Of a stretch of DNA of 64,000 nucleotides, positions 39,686 through 48,308 are shown piece after piece; the stretch's first letter is position 1; each line of letters opens with the position of its first letter. The stretch is from Actinomycetospora sp. NBRC 106375. GTDB lineage: Bacteria; Actinomycetota; Actinomycetes; Mycobacteriales; Pseudonocardiaceae. Position numbers and translations under genes: made by a program. A model generated the notes under the pieces. That model was given only the letters and a program-made list of their open reading frames with translations. It was not told the DNA's origin and did no database searches. The stretch spans positions 1 to 64,000 of the forward strand of contig NZ_BSTS01000002.1 of the NCBI RefSeq assembly GCF_030269665.1, written 5' to 3'.

Positions 39686-39761
39686 CGCGCCTGCCGCGCC
39701 CGACCCACGCCGCCCCGGAGTCCACGGACCCCGGGGCGTTCTCGTGTCCGGGGTCCCGTGG
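39652..39761 (+). promoter_or_regulatory. Candidate transcription attenuator with mutually exclusive hairpins
   Basis: Segment 1 (39652-39661, CGGGTACCGG) can pair with segment 2 (39665-39674, CCGGTGCCCG); segment 1 covers the Tyr codons. Segment 2 continues CCGTGGAC (39672-39679), which pairs perfectly with GTCCACGG (39720-39727) in segment 3. Segment 3 instead forms a 13-bp stem with segment 4: CCACGGACCCCGG (39722-39734) with 39748-39761, one bulge. A further local hairpin, 39711-39738 (CGCCCCGG/CCGGGGCG), also competes. Stalling at Phe/Tyr codons would block 1:2, favour 2:3 and prevent the 3:4 stem. There is no T-run after 3:4, so termination efficiency must be tested. Confidence 0.7.
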
Positions 39762-39808
39762 GCCGCCGACCCACCGCACCACCCCGACACACCCTGGAGG
39801 CCGATCCC

Positions 39809-40165
39809 GTGAGTGCCGCGACCAGCGACTCCCCCGACACCACCACCCCGGACGGGGACGCCGAGCCCGCGTCGGGCGCGGCGCTCGCCCCGGCGAGCGC
39901 CGACGAGATCCCCTCGCTGCGCGAGGAGATCGACGCGATCGACGCGGAGCTCCTGCGCCTGGTGAAGCGCCGCTCCGAGATCTCCCAGCGCATCGGGCTC
40001 ACCCGCATGGCGGCCGGCGGGCCGCGGATCGTCTACAACCGCGAGATGCAGGTGCTCGCGCGCTTCCGTGACCTGGGCGCCGAGGGCCGCGAGCTCGGCA
40101 TGCTGCTGCTGCGCCTCGGGCGTGGCCGGCTGGGCGGCCGCGGCTCGGCGGGCCCGAACGGCTAG
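39809..40165 (+). CDS. Chorismate mutase (AroQ-delta, short actinobacterial type)
   Basis: A 118-residue cytoplasmic chorismate mutase converting chorismate to prephenate for Phe and Tyr synthesis. The all-helical AroQ core reads LREEIDAIDAELLRLVKRRSEISQRIG with the active-site Arg and Lys residues, then RIVYNREMQVLARFRDLG. Length and lack of other domains match the MtCM type (Rv0948c), which needs a complex with DAHP synthase for full activity. GTG 39809 has GGAGG nine bases ahead. The preceding 317-bp region holds the leader and attenuator. Confidence 0.93.
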   Translation: MSAATSDSPDTTTPDGDAEPASGAALAPASADEIPSLREEIDAIDAELLRLVKRRSEISQRIGLTRMAAGGPRIVYNREMQVLARFRDLGAEGRELGMLLLRLGRGRLGGRGSAGPNG

Positions 40166-40259
40166 CACCGCGGGCCGCCCCGGACCCTGATCCGACACCC
40201 TGGGCAATCCCGGGGTGCGGCGAGCGCCCACCACACGCCGGTGGTGGCACGCTGGTGTC

Positions 40260-40577
40260 ATGGGAACGGTCATCGACCTGATCGCCACGATCGTCACCGT
40301 GCTGGGACTGCTGGCCGCGGTGGGCTACGGCGGCTACCTCTTCATGATCTCGTCGGTGGCCTCCAAGCGCCCGGGCGCGAACCACCTCGCGGCCGACGCC
40401 CGCAAGCGCCTCCCGGCGGCGGGTGGTCTGGCACTCGGCGCACTCGTCGCACTACTCCTGACGGGTGGCGGTGTCCCCCTCGACGTCATCGGGCTGCTCG
40501 TCGGCGGAGGCGTGGGACTGGCGGCGGTCAACCAGCTCCAGGGAGCCCGCAAGCGGCTCGCCGCCCCGCCACAGTAG
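40260..40577 (+). CDS. Small conserved-looking membrane protein
   Basis: A 105-residue protein with three hydrophobic stretches (IDLIATIVTVLGLLAAVGYGGYLFM, LALGALVALLLTGG, VIGLLVGGGVGLAAV) separated by a basic loop (SKRPGANHLAADARKRL). I do not recognise a family. The coding bias and start (ATG, GGTGTC upstream but no strong ribosome binding site) support a gene. A hairpin CCACCA-N8-TGGTGG lies between it and the chorismate mutase stop, so it may have its own transcript. Confidence 0.65.
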   Translation: MGTVIDLIATIVTVLGLLAAVGYGGYLFMISSVASKRPGANHLAADARKRLPAAGGLALGALVALLLTGGGVPLDVIGLLVGGGVGLAAVNQLQGARKRLAAPPQ

Positions 40578-40827
40578 CCGAGCGGCAGATCTCCCGCGCC
40601 TGGCGGTGCATGACGCGCCGCTGCCCCGATTGCGCATCGTCAGCGTCCGGTCGGCCCTGGTCACCCGCCCGCTGGGCGCCGGGGCCCGAACGGTGGCCTG
40701 CACACCCCGGACGGCCCCTCCCCGTGCGGGTGACGTCCGAGTAGCCATATCCCTACGCAAAGTGGGCGGTGCGTCCTCGACCCGGTGACTCCGGGCGGGG
40801 CGGGCTCTCGGACGAGGAGTGGGGGAC

Positions 40828-43017
40828 ATGGGCGACGGCCAGGGACGACACGTGTGGTTCGACGAGCCGGCAGAAGCCACCGGCTCACTGATCGCTCCCC
40901 CGACCGTGCCCCCACCCGCCGCGCCCGAGGACGACGGGCCGCAGCCCGGCGCGGACGGCCGGGTGGACCTCGTGCCGGTGCCGCGGCGGCCCGTCGACGA
41001 CCTGCCGCCCGTGCCGCAGCAGGAGGCGTCCCGCCACACCGACGGCATCCCGGTCGGCGACATCCTCTCGCGCCTGACGGGCCCGCAGCCGGCGGTCGAG
41101 GCGGCGACCGACGATCCGGCCGACGGCCCGGCCGGTGACGCCGGGGAGGAGCCGGGGGCCACCGGGGAGTCCGAGCTCGCCGACGCCCTCGCGTTCGCCG
41201 AGGCCCTCGAGGCCGCGGAGGCCCGCGAGGAGAGCGACCGTCGCGACCGGGCCGCCATCGCCGCCGCGGTCCGCGCCCGCCGGGCCGTCGACGCCGCCGC
41301 CGTCGAGGACGCCGGCCACGGTGCGCCCGCCGTCCACAGCGACGACCCGCGGGCCGTGCCCGCGTTGCGGCCGGTGCCCACGCCCGGGCGGTCCGCGCGC
41401 CGGCGCACCAACGTGTTCCGCCACGGCCGCGGCCGGGCGCTCGGCGCGAGCACGAGCGTGCTCCTCGTGGCGGGCGCCGTGGCGAGCGTGGTCGGGGCCC
41501 CGCTGCCCGGCGGTCCCGTCGACCAGCTGCCCTGGCCGCAGTCGCCGACGGACGCCCCGCCGCAGGCCGGCGGCGCGCCCGGTGCCCCCGGCGTGCCGGG
41601 CGCGCCCGGTGTCGTGGGCGCCGACGGCCTCCCCCTCGGCGGGGGCGTGGACCTCGTCGCGAACGTCAGCGACCTCGGACTCGGGCTCGGCGCCCCCGGC
41701 GGCAACGCCGTCGCCGGCGGTGGCCTGGCCGGGCTGCGCGGTCCTGTCACGGGCTCCCCGGCGGGCGCGACGCCCGGCGGCGCCGCCGCGACCCCGGGTG
41801 GCGGCGCCCCGGGCGGCGCGTCCGGGGGCGGCGGCATCGTCGGCGGCGTCATCGGCGGTGGCGGCATCGTCGGTGGCGGCGGCACGGTCGGCGGCGGCGG
41901 CGCTCCGGCGGGCGGCGGCACCGTCGGGGGCGTGATCGGCGGCGTCGGCGGCGCGGTCGGGGGCGTGGTCGGGGGCGTGGTCGGTGGCGTCGGCGACACC
42001 GTGGGCGGCACCGTCGGCGGGACCGGCACCGCCGTCGGGGGCCTCGTGATCGGCGTCGGCGCGACGGTCGGCGACACCGTGGGCACCGTCGGGACCGGCG
42101 TCAGCGGCACCGTGGGCACGGTCGGCACCTCGCTCGGCGACACGGTGGGCGCGGTCGGTACGACCGCCGGCGACACCGTGGGCGGCCTGGGCGGCACCGT
42201 CGGCACCACCGTCGGCGGGCTCGGCTCGACGGTCGGCGGCACCGTCAGCGGCGTGACCGGCGGCGTCGGCGGCGCGGTCGGTGGCCCCGTGGGCGGCCTC
42301 GTCGGCGGCCTCGGGACCACCGTGGACACCACCGTCAGCGGCGTGACCGGCGGGCTGGGCACCACGGTCGGCGGACTCACCGGCACCGTCGGCACCACCG
42401 TCGGCGGGGTCAGCACCGCCACCGGGGGCACCGTCGGCGGCCTCACCACCGCGGTCGGCGACACCGTCGGCGGGGTCAGCACCGCCACCGGGGACACCGT
42501 GACCGGGGTCAGCGCCGCGGCGGGCACCACGGTCGGCGAGGTCGGGACGACCGCGGGCGGCGCCGTGAGCGGCCTGAGCTCCACCGCGGGGAACACCGTC
42601 ACCGGCCTCACCGGGACCGTCGGCGGGGTCGTCGACGGCCTCACCGGCAGCTCCGCGAGCGGGTCCACGGGTGACACCGCGAGCGACACCTCCGACGGCG
42701 CGACCGCGTCCTCGAGCGACGAAGAGTCCGACGACGCGTCCGGCGCTGGGTCCGGCGAGGAGTCCGGCGAGGAGTCCGGCGAGGAGTCCGGTGGCTCCTC
42801 CGACGACGCGACCGATCAGGTCAGCTCGGCCGCCGCGTCGACGAGCGACGCGGTCGAGGACACGACCGAGACCGTCAGCGACACCGCCGACGACGCCGGC
42901 GAGGCGGTCGGCGACACGACCGACGAGGTCAGCTCGGTCGCGGACGACGCGGGCGACGCCGTCGAGAGCACCACAGACGGCGTCGGCGACACCGTCGGCG
43001 GGCTGCTGGGCGGGTGA
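40828..43017 (+). CDS. Membrane-anchored glycine/valine/threonine repeat surface protein
   Basis: A 729-residue protein I cannot place in a named family. Residues 1-200 are acidic/Ala-rich and probably cytoplasmic; one membrane helix follows (about 205-225, ASTSVLLVAGAVASVVGAP). Outside come a short collagen-like GAPGAPGVPGAPG, then about 350 residues of irregular repeats built on T-V-G-G and G-T-T-V-G-G, rich in Thr. Near 645 is an acidic SGEESGEESGEESG block (12-bp DNA repeat), then D/T/S-rich sequence ending VGGLLGG. Valine at every third or fourth place could form a beta-solenoid or amyloid-like fibre. GAGGAG precedes ATG 40828. It lies directly upstream of the Ser/Thr kinase. Confidence 0.75.
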   Translation: MGDGQGRHVWFDEPAEATGSLIAPPTVPPPAAPEDDGPQPGADGRVDLVPVPRRPVDDLPPVPQQEASRHTDGIPVGDILSRLTGPQPAVEAATDDPADGPAGDAGEEPGATGESELADALAFAEALEAAEAREESDRRDRAAIAAAVRARRAVDAAAVEDAGHGAPAVHSDDPRAVPALRPVPTPGRSARRRTNVFRHGRGRALGASTSVLLVAGAVASVVGAPLPGGPVDQLPWPQSPTDAPPQAGGAPGAPGVPGAPGVVGADGLPLGGGVDLVANVSDLGLGLGAPGGNAVAGGGLAGLRGPVTGSPAGATPGGAAATPGGGAPGGASGGGGIVGGVIGGGGIVGGGGTVGGGGAPAGGGTVGGVIGGVGGAVGGVVGGVVGGVGDTVGGTVGGTGTAVGGLVIGVGATVGDTVGTVGTGVSGTVGTVGTSLGDTVGAVGTTAGDTVGGLGGTVGTTVGGLGSTVGGTVSGVTGGVGGAVGGPVGGLVGGLGTTVDTTVSGVTGGLGTTVGGLTGTVGTTVGGVSTATGGTVGGLTTAVGDTVGGVSTATGDTVTGVSAAAGTTVGEVGTTAGGAVSGLSSTAGNTVTGLTGTVGGVVDGLTGSSASGSTGDTASDTSDGATASSSDEESDDASGAGSGEESGEESGEESGGSSDDATDQVSSAAASTSDAVEDTTETVSDTADDAGEAVGDTTDEVSSVADDAGDAVESTTDGVGDTVGGLLGG

Positions 43018-43110
43018 CGGGAGCGTCGCGGGCGGCCGGCGGGCGCGTGGTCGTCACCCGGTCGGGACCTCTACTGTGACCCCTGTGGACACGTGGACGC
43101 GGAGCAGCCG

Positions 43111-44850
43111 GTGAGCTCTCCGCGCGTGGTCGCCGGGCGCTACCGCCTCGAGGAGCGCATCGGCTCGGGGGCCATGGGCGTCGTCTGGCGCGGCACGGAC
43201 GAGCGGCTGGGACGGGTCGTCGCGGTCAAGCAGGTCTTCCTCCACGCCGGGCTCGACGACCGCGAGGCCGAGGAGGTCCGCCAGCGCACCCTGCGCGAGG
43301 GCCGCATCGCCGCGCGTCTCCAGCACCCGCACGCCATCTCGGTGTTCGACGCCTCCATCGAGGGCGACGAGCCGTGGCTGGTCATGGAGTACCTGCCCTC
43401 GCGCAGCCTCGCGAACGTCCTCGGCGAGCAGGGCACGCTCGAGCCCCGCACGGTCGCGCGGATCGGGCGCCAGGTCGCCGACGCCCTCGACGCCGCGCAC
43501 CAGGCGGGCATCGTGCACCGCGACGTCAAGCCCGGGAACGTGCTGCTCGGCGCGGACGGGACCGTCAAGATCACCGACTTCGGGATCTCCCGCGCGAGCG
43601 GCGACCTGACGCTGACCCGCACGGGGATGCTCGCCGGCACCCCCGCCTACCTCGCCCCCGAGGTCGCCCGCGGCGACGACTCGACGTCCGCGTCCGACGT
43701 CTTCTCCCTGGGCGCGACGCTCTACGCCGCCGTCGAGGGCATCCCGCCGTTCGGGGCCGACGACAACGCGCTGGCGCTGCTGCACTCGGTCGCGGCCGGC
43801 AAGGTCGTCCCGCCGTCCCAGGCCGGGCCGCTCACCGCGCTGCTCATGCGGCTGCTGCGCGACGACCCCGGCGAGCGGCCGACCGCCATCGAGGCCCGCC
43901 AGGAGCTCGGGCGCATCGCCCACGCGGGGGGTCGCGCCGAGGAGCCGCTGGCCGATCTCGTGCCGCTCGGTGGTCCGGCGTCGTCGGGTGGTGCGCCGCC
44001 GGTCCCCGAGGCCCGCTCGTCGTCGGACCCGCGGGCGTTCGGCGCGGCCGGTGGCGGCGCCCTCGGCAACGGGGGCGCGTCGGGTCCCGCGCCGGCGGGG
44101 CCGCCGACCCGGCAGGGGATGCCGCCGCCCGACCCCGCGCCGGCACGTCGCCGCCCGCGCCGTCGCCCGACGGTCGCCGTCGTGGTGGTCGTCCTGCTCG
44201 TCGCGCTGGCCGCCGGCGGGGTCGTCGGCGTCAGCCTGCTGGCGTCGCCGACGTCGGACCCGACGGGCGCGACCGTCGGCGCCGCCCCGAGGGGAGAGCC
44301 CGCGGACCCCCGGGCCGCGATGGTGTCGGCCGTCCGCGACTACTACGGGATCGTCACCCGCGACCAGGCCGCCGGCTGGGCCCGCCTCGGCCCGAACCTG
44401 CAGGGCCGCAACAACAGCTTCGCGAACTACCAGTCGTTCTGGTCGACGATCTCGTCGGTGACGGTCGTCGACGCCACCGCGGTCGACGCGGACACCGTGC
44501 GCGCCACGCTCGACTTCTTCCCCGAGGGCCGCGAGCGCACCCGCGAGGTGCACGAGCTCGGCATGGTCCGCGGCGCCGACGGGAGCTGGCTCATCGACGC
44601 CGACGAGAGCGTCGACGCGTCCAGCCCGCGCGCCGCGGCGACCGGCCTGAGCCTCGACACCCCGGTCGCGGAGGCGCAGACGACGGGGACCCCGACGTCG
44701 TCGGCCTCGCCCTCGCCCGCGCACGGGGAGGACCACGCCGCGGGCGACGACCACTCCGGGCGGGGTGGCCACGGCGACGACCACGGCGGTCACCGCGACG
44801 GCGGGTCCGGCGCGGACGACTCCGGCGACGACAGCGGCGACGACGGCTGA
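43111..44850 (+). CDS. Membrane Ser/Thr protein kinase with His/Asp-rich extracellular tail
   Basis: A 579-residue Hanks-type kinase. The domain is complete: GSGAMG at 19-24, VAVKQ with the ATP-binding Lys near 40, HRDVKPGN at 136-143, DFGISR at 156-161, and APE at 182-184. A Pro-rich juxtamembrane region leads to a helix at 354-377. The outer part has no PASTA repeats but a 100-residue domain (about 395-505) of possible NTF2-like fold, then a tail from 538 with eight His among Asp and Gly (HGEDHAAGDDH, HGDDHGGH), a plausible metal-binding segment. GTG 43111 has GGAG six bases upstream; GTG 43093 is an alternative. Confidence 0.88.
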   Translation: MSSPRVVAGRYRLEERIGSGAMGVVWRGTDERLGRVVAVKQVFLHAGLDDREAEEVRQRTLREGRIAARLQHPHAISVFDASIEGDEPWLVMEYLPSRSLANVLGEQGTLEPRTVARIGRQVADALDAAHQAGIVHRDVKPGNVLLGADGTVKITDFGISRASGDLTLTRTGMLAGTPAYLAPEVARGDDSTSASDVFSLGATLYAAVEGIPPFGADDNALALLHSVAAGKVVPPSQAGPLTALLMRLLRDDPGERPTAIEARQELGRIAHAGGRAEEPLADLVPLGGPASSGGAPPVPEARSSSDPRAFGAAGGGALGNGGASGPAPAGPPTRQGMPPPDPAPARRRPRRRPTVAVVVVVLLVALAAGGVVGVSLLASPTSDPTGATVGAAPRGEPADPRAAMVSAVRDYYGIVTRDQAAGWARLGPNLQGRNNSFANYQSFWSTISSVTVVDATAVDADTVRATLDFFPEGRERTREVHELGMVRGADGSWLIDADESVDASSPRAAATGLSLDTPVAEAQTTGTPTSSASPSPAHGEDHAAGDDHSGRGGHGDDHGGHRDGGSGADDSGDDSGDDG

Positions 44851-44873
44851 CGTCGGCTGACGACGCCGGCGGG

Positions 44874-45560
44874 TCAGACCAACCGGCGGTCGGAGGCCCA
44901 GCGCGACAGCTCGTGGCGGTTCGACGACTGTGTCTTGCGCAGCACGCTCGACACGTGGGTCTCGACCGTCTTGACCGAGATGACGAGCTCGGCGGCGATC
45001 TCCTTGTACGACCACCCCCGCGCGAGCAGGCGCAGGACGTCGCGCTCGCGGCGGGTGAGCTGGTCCAGCTCCGGGTCGACGACGCCGGCGGCGCCGGGCC
45101 GGTCGGCGAACGCGTCGAGCACGAACCCGGCCAGGCGCGGGGAGAACACCGCGTCGCCGGCGCGCACGCGCACGACGGCGTCGGCGAGGTCGCGACCCGA
45201 GATCGTCTTCGTGACGTAGCCGCGGGCCCCGGCACGGATCACGGAGATCACGTCCTCGGCGGCGTCGGACACCGAGAGGGCGAGGAACACGACGTCCGGG
45301 TGGTCGGGACGGGTCCGCGCGAGCACCGCCGCGCCCCCGCCGTCGGGCATGTGGACGTCGAGGAGCACCACGTCGGGCCTGCGGTGCCCGATGACGGCGA
45401 CCGCCTCGTCCACCGAGCCGGCCTCGCCGACCACGCTCACGGTGCGCCGGGCGAGTGACTCGAGCTCGGCGCGGACCCCGCGCCGGAAGAGCGCGTGGTC
45501 GTCGACGACCACCACGGTGACCGGCTCCGGCGGGGTCCCCGCGGACATCGGCTCGCTCAT
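44874..45560 (-). CDS. NarL/LuxR family response regulator
   Basis: A 228-residue two-component regulator. The receiver domain has VVVVDDHALFRRG, the phospho-acceptor Asp in VVLLDVHMPDGGG, and the Lys in YVTKTIS. The C-terminal LuxR helix-turn-helix (LTRRERDVLRLLARGWSYKEIAAELVIS, KTVETHVSSVLRK) is complete. Its ATG overlaps the sensor kinase stop by four bases, so the two are partners. Probable targets include the divergent PspC gene, by position. Confidence 0.93.
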   Translation of the reverse strand: MSEPMSAGTPPEPVTVVVVDDHALFRRGVRAELESLARRTVSVVGEAGSVDEAVAVIGHRRPDVVLLDVHMPDGGGAAVLARTRPDHPDVVFLALSVSDAAEDVISVIRAGARGYVTKTISGRDLADAVVRVRAGDAVFSPRLAGFVLDAFADRPGAAGVVDPELDQLTRRERDVLRLLARGWSYKEIAAELVISVKTVETHVSSVLRKTQSSNRHELSRWASDRRLV

Positions 45561-46924
45561 CGCGCCTCCTCCTCGCTGGCAACGGGGCTGGCAACACCGG
45601 TCGCACCGCGACGGCGCGGCAGGACCAGGCCGACCTCGGTGCCCTCCCCGGAGGTCGAGCGCAGCCGCACCCGGCCGCCGTGGCGGGTCATGCGGTCGCG
45701 GACGGAGCCCGCGAGGCCGCGCCGGTCATCGGGCACGGCATCGGGGTCGAACCCGCAGCCGCGGTCGCGCACGTAGATCTCGACGACGTCGGACTCCACC
45801 TCGGCGTAGACGTCGATCTCATCGACGCCGGCGTGCTTCGCGGCGTTGACCATCGCCTCGCGGGCGGCGGCGACCAGCGCGGTGGTGTCCGGGTCGAGCG
45901 CCGCGTCGCCGACGACCACCGGCGCGACGCGCACCCCGTAGTCGTCCTCGACCTCGCCCGCGGTCGAGGCCAGCGCGGCGGCGAGGGTCGCGTCGCCCGG
46001 GCCGGCGGGGTGCCCCGCGTCGCCGCCGGGCGGGCCGTAGAGCCACGCCCGCAGCTCGCGCTCCTGGCTGCGCGCGAGGCGCCGCACGTCCCGCCCCGCG
46101 CCGTCCTCGCCGGCCTGCTTCTGGATCAGCGCCAGGGTCTGGAGCACGGAGTCGTGGAGGTGGGCGGCGATGTCGGCGCGCTCCTGCTCCCGGATGCGCT
46201 CGCGGCGCTCGGCGCCGAGCTCGCGCACCAGGTGCATCCACCACGGCACGGTCAGCACCGCGACGCCGGCGAGCGTCGCCAGCGCCGCGAGCAGGCCGAA
46301 CTGCACCTGCGAGAGGTCGACGTTGCCGAGCAGGAACGCCGCGATGCCCAGCGCGACGAGGATCGCCCCGGCGAGCAGCCGCAGCAGGCCCAGCCGGCGC
46401 CCGGCGAGCCAGCGCGACCGCCACCCCGTGTCGCCCGCGGGCCGCGCGGATCCGGTGTCGGCCTCGCGCCAGACGAGGGCGACCCCGACCAGCACCACGC
46501 CGAGCGGCCCGACGACCCAGCCCGAGAGCTGGCCGCCCAGTCCAGAGAGCACCACGGCGAGGAGCACCCCGAGCGTCGCCAGCCCCAGGCCCTGGCGGCG
46601 CTCGCGGGGCGGCACGCGGCGCTCGACGCCGCGAGGCTCGATCGGGCAGAAGAGCCACAGCCCGGCGTAGACCGCGAAGCCCGCCCCCGCCGCGGCGACG
46701 AGCAGCACGAACACGAGGCGCACGCGCAGGATGTCGACACCGAGGTGGTCGGCGACCCCGCCGGTGACGCCGGCGATCACCGAGCCCTGCCGCCGGCGGC
46801 GGATGCGGCGCACGACGACCGGCGGGGGCTCCGCGACGGGGTCCTCCGAGGTCGCCGGCGCCTCCGGGGTCTCCGCCCCGGACGCCGCGCGCGTCACCTC
46901 GTCCACCTCGTGCACCTCGCTCAC
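45557..46924 (-). CDS. PspC-domain sensor histidine kinase
   Basis: A 455-residue kinase. A PspC domain with its membrane helix comes first (about 38-95, GSVIAGVTGGVADHLGVDILRVRLVF), then four further helices (about 112-230), a dimerisation helix with the phosphorylated His257 in IAAHLHDSVLQTLALIQ (HisKA_3 type), and a HATPase domain (REAMVNAAKHAG, DRGCGFDP, RDRMTRHGG). PspC proteins respond to envelope stress in other bacteria. GTG start. Divergent by 166 bp from another PspC gene. Confidence 0.92.
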   Translation of the reverse strand: MSEVHEVDEVTRAASGAETPEAPATSEDPVAEPPPVVVRRIRRRRQGSVIAGVTGGVADHLGVDILRVRLVFVLLVAAAGAGFAVYAGLWLFCPIEPRGVERRVPPRERRQGLGLATLGVLLAVVLSGLGGQLSGWVVGPLGVVLVGVALVWREADTGSARPAGDTGWRSRWLAGRRLGLLRLLAGAILVALGIAAFLLGNVDLSQVQFGLLAALATLAGVAVLTVPWWMHLVRELGAERRERIREQERADIAAHLHDSVLQTLALIQKQAGEDGAGRDVRRLARSQERELRAWLYGPPGGDAGHPAGPGDATLAAALASTAGEVEDDYGVRVAPVVVGDAALDPDTTALVAAAREAMVNAAKHAGVDEIDVYAEVESDVVEIYVRDRGCGFDPDAVPDDRRGLAGSVRDRMTRHGGRVRLRSTSGEGTEVGLVLPRRRGATGVASPVASEEEAR

Positions 46925-47090
46925 ACGGCCATCGTCACACGTCGCCCACCCGCGCGGGCCCGGAGCGACCCGGGTGGTCCTCGGGGTCGTCCCGGGGTCG
47001 GGACCGGGGTGGCTCCCGGAGGTCCGGGGCCTCGACGTCGCGGAGTGTTCGTGGCACCGAACAGGACGCAGGCCGAGGAGGATGAGGACG

Positions 47091-48308
47091 ATGAGCAGTC
47101 CGGGGCAGGGGTCGCGGGCGCCGGCGGGGGCCGACGTCGGCGCGACCCTGCGGGAGATGTGGGCGACGCGCCCCGCCCGCCTCAAGGAGGACCGCAAGAT
47201 CGCGGGTGTGGCCGCGGCGATCGCGCGGCGCTACGCGATCGACCCGACGCTGGTGCGCGTCGCGTTCGTCGTGTCCCTGTTCTACGGGGTCGGGCTGCTG
47301 GTGTACGTCGCCGGCATCCTCGTGCTCCCACGGGTCGACGAGCGCGGGCGGCGCGAGACGCCGGTGTGGGCGATCGTGCTGGGCAGCCTGCTGGGGATCG
47401 CGGCGGTCGCGTCGGCGTTCTCCGGTGACCTCGGCACGGTGATCGGGGTCGTCGCGGCGGTCGGGCTGCTCTACGCGCTGCACCGCAGCCGCGGGCACCT
47501 GCGCGACCCGCAGCGCCCGACCGCGCTCGCCGAGGGCACGGCCGACACGCCCGCGGCCGGCGACGACACCCGGAAGCCCCCGTCGTGGGACCCGCTGGGC
47601 GCCGCACCCTTCGCCTGGGACCTGCCCGAGCCCGCGGAGCCCCCGGCACCGAAGCCGCCGCGCTCCCGGCTCGCCCCGGTGACCCTGGGCGTCGCCCTGC
47701 TCGCGGCGGGCGCCGTGGTGGGTCTCGGCCTGCTCGGCCTCGTCCCGCTGGGGGCGACGCCGGCGATCGCCACCGCGCTCGCGGTGGTCGGCGCGGGCCT
47801 CGTGGTCGGCGCGTTCCTCCACCGGGGCCGCAGCCTCGTCGTCGCGGCGGTGCCCCTGGCGCTCGTGCTGGTGGCGGCCGCGAACGGCGGGCCCGGCGAC
47901 CGCGGCGTGCCGCCGTGGATGGACGGGACCTTCGGCGACGACGCCCGCCCGGGCACCGTGCAGACCCTCGGGGACGCGGACTGGCGCCCCGCGGCGAACC
48001 AGATCGCCCCGGCCTACGAGACGGCCTACGGCGACGCGCGCCTCGACCTGCGTGACGTCCCCGCCGGCGTGCCGCCGGTGCGCACCCAGGTGCAGAGCGG
48101 CGCCGGCGACGTCAGCGTCGTCGTGCCCGCGACCGCCGACGTCACGGCGACGTGCACGTCCGGCGGCGGCGACGTCGACTGCCTGGGCCGGGGCGAGAGC
48201 GCCGGCGACACCACGGTGGTCGACCTCGGACCCGACGGGCCGGGTGGCCCGGTGATCAACCTGCAGGCCCTCAGCGGCGGCGGAGACGTGGAGGTGCGCC
48301 GTGGATGA
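47091..48308 (+). CDS. PspC domain membrane protein with C-terminal adhesin/LiaF-like region
   Basis: A 405-residue protein. The PspC domain (about 32-85) has RLKEDRKIAGVAAAIARRYAIDPTLVRVAFV; a second group of helices spans about 95-130 and 205-275. The C-terminal 120 residues are hydrophilic with Gly/Asp/Val-rich beta-strand pattern (SGAGDVSVVVPATADVTATCTSGGGDVDC), resembling the beta-repeat regions in LiaF/DUF4097-like proteins of cell-envelope stress systems. ATG 47091 has GAGGAGG nine bases upstream. Divergent from the PspC sensor kinase and probably its target. Confidence 0.85.
   Translation: MSSPGQGSRAPAGADVGATLREMWATRPARLKEDRKIAGVAAAIARRYAIDPTLVRVAFVVSLFYGVGLLVYVAGILVLPRVDERGRRETPVWAIVLGSLLGIAAVASAFSGDLGTVIGVVAAVGLLYALHRSRGHLRDPQRPTALAEGTADTPAAGDDTRKPPSWDPLGAAPFAWDLPEPAEPPAPKPPRSRLAPVTLGVALLAAGAVVGLGLLGLVPLGATPAIATALAVVGAGLVVGAFLHRGRSLVVAAVPLALVLVAAANGGPGDRGVPPWMDGTFGDDARPGTVQTLGDADWRPAANQIAPAYETAYGDARLDLRDVPAGVPPVRTQVQSGAGDVSVVVPATADVTATCTSGGGDVDCLGRGESAGDTTVVDLGPDGPGGPVINLQALSGGGDVEVRRG

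Noticed and set aside
40452-42689. A 745-codon minus-strand frame of Pro/Thr/Val-rich sequence opposite the repeat surface protein
   Set aside because: It is the mirror of the T-V-G-G repeats; high GC keeps stop codons rare. The plus-strand frame has the ribosome binding site, a membrane helix and a normal start.
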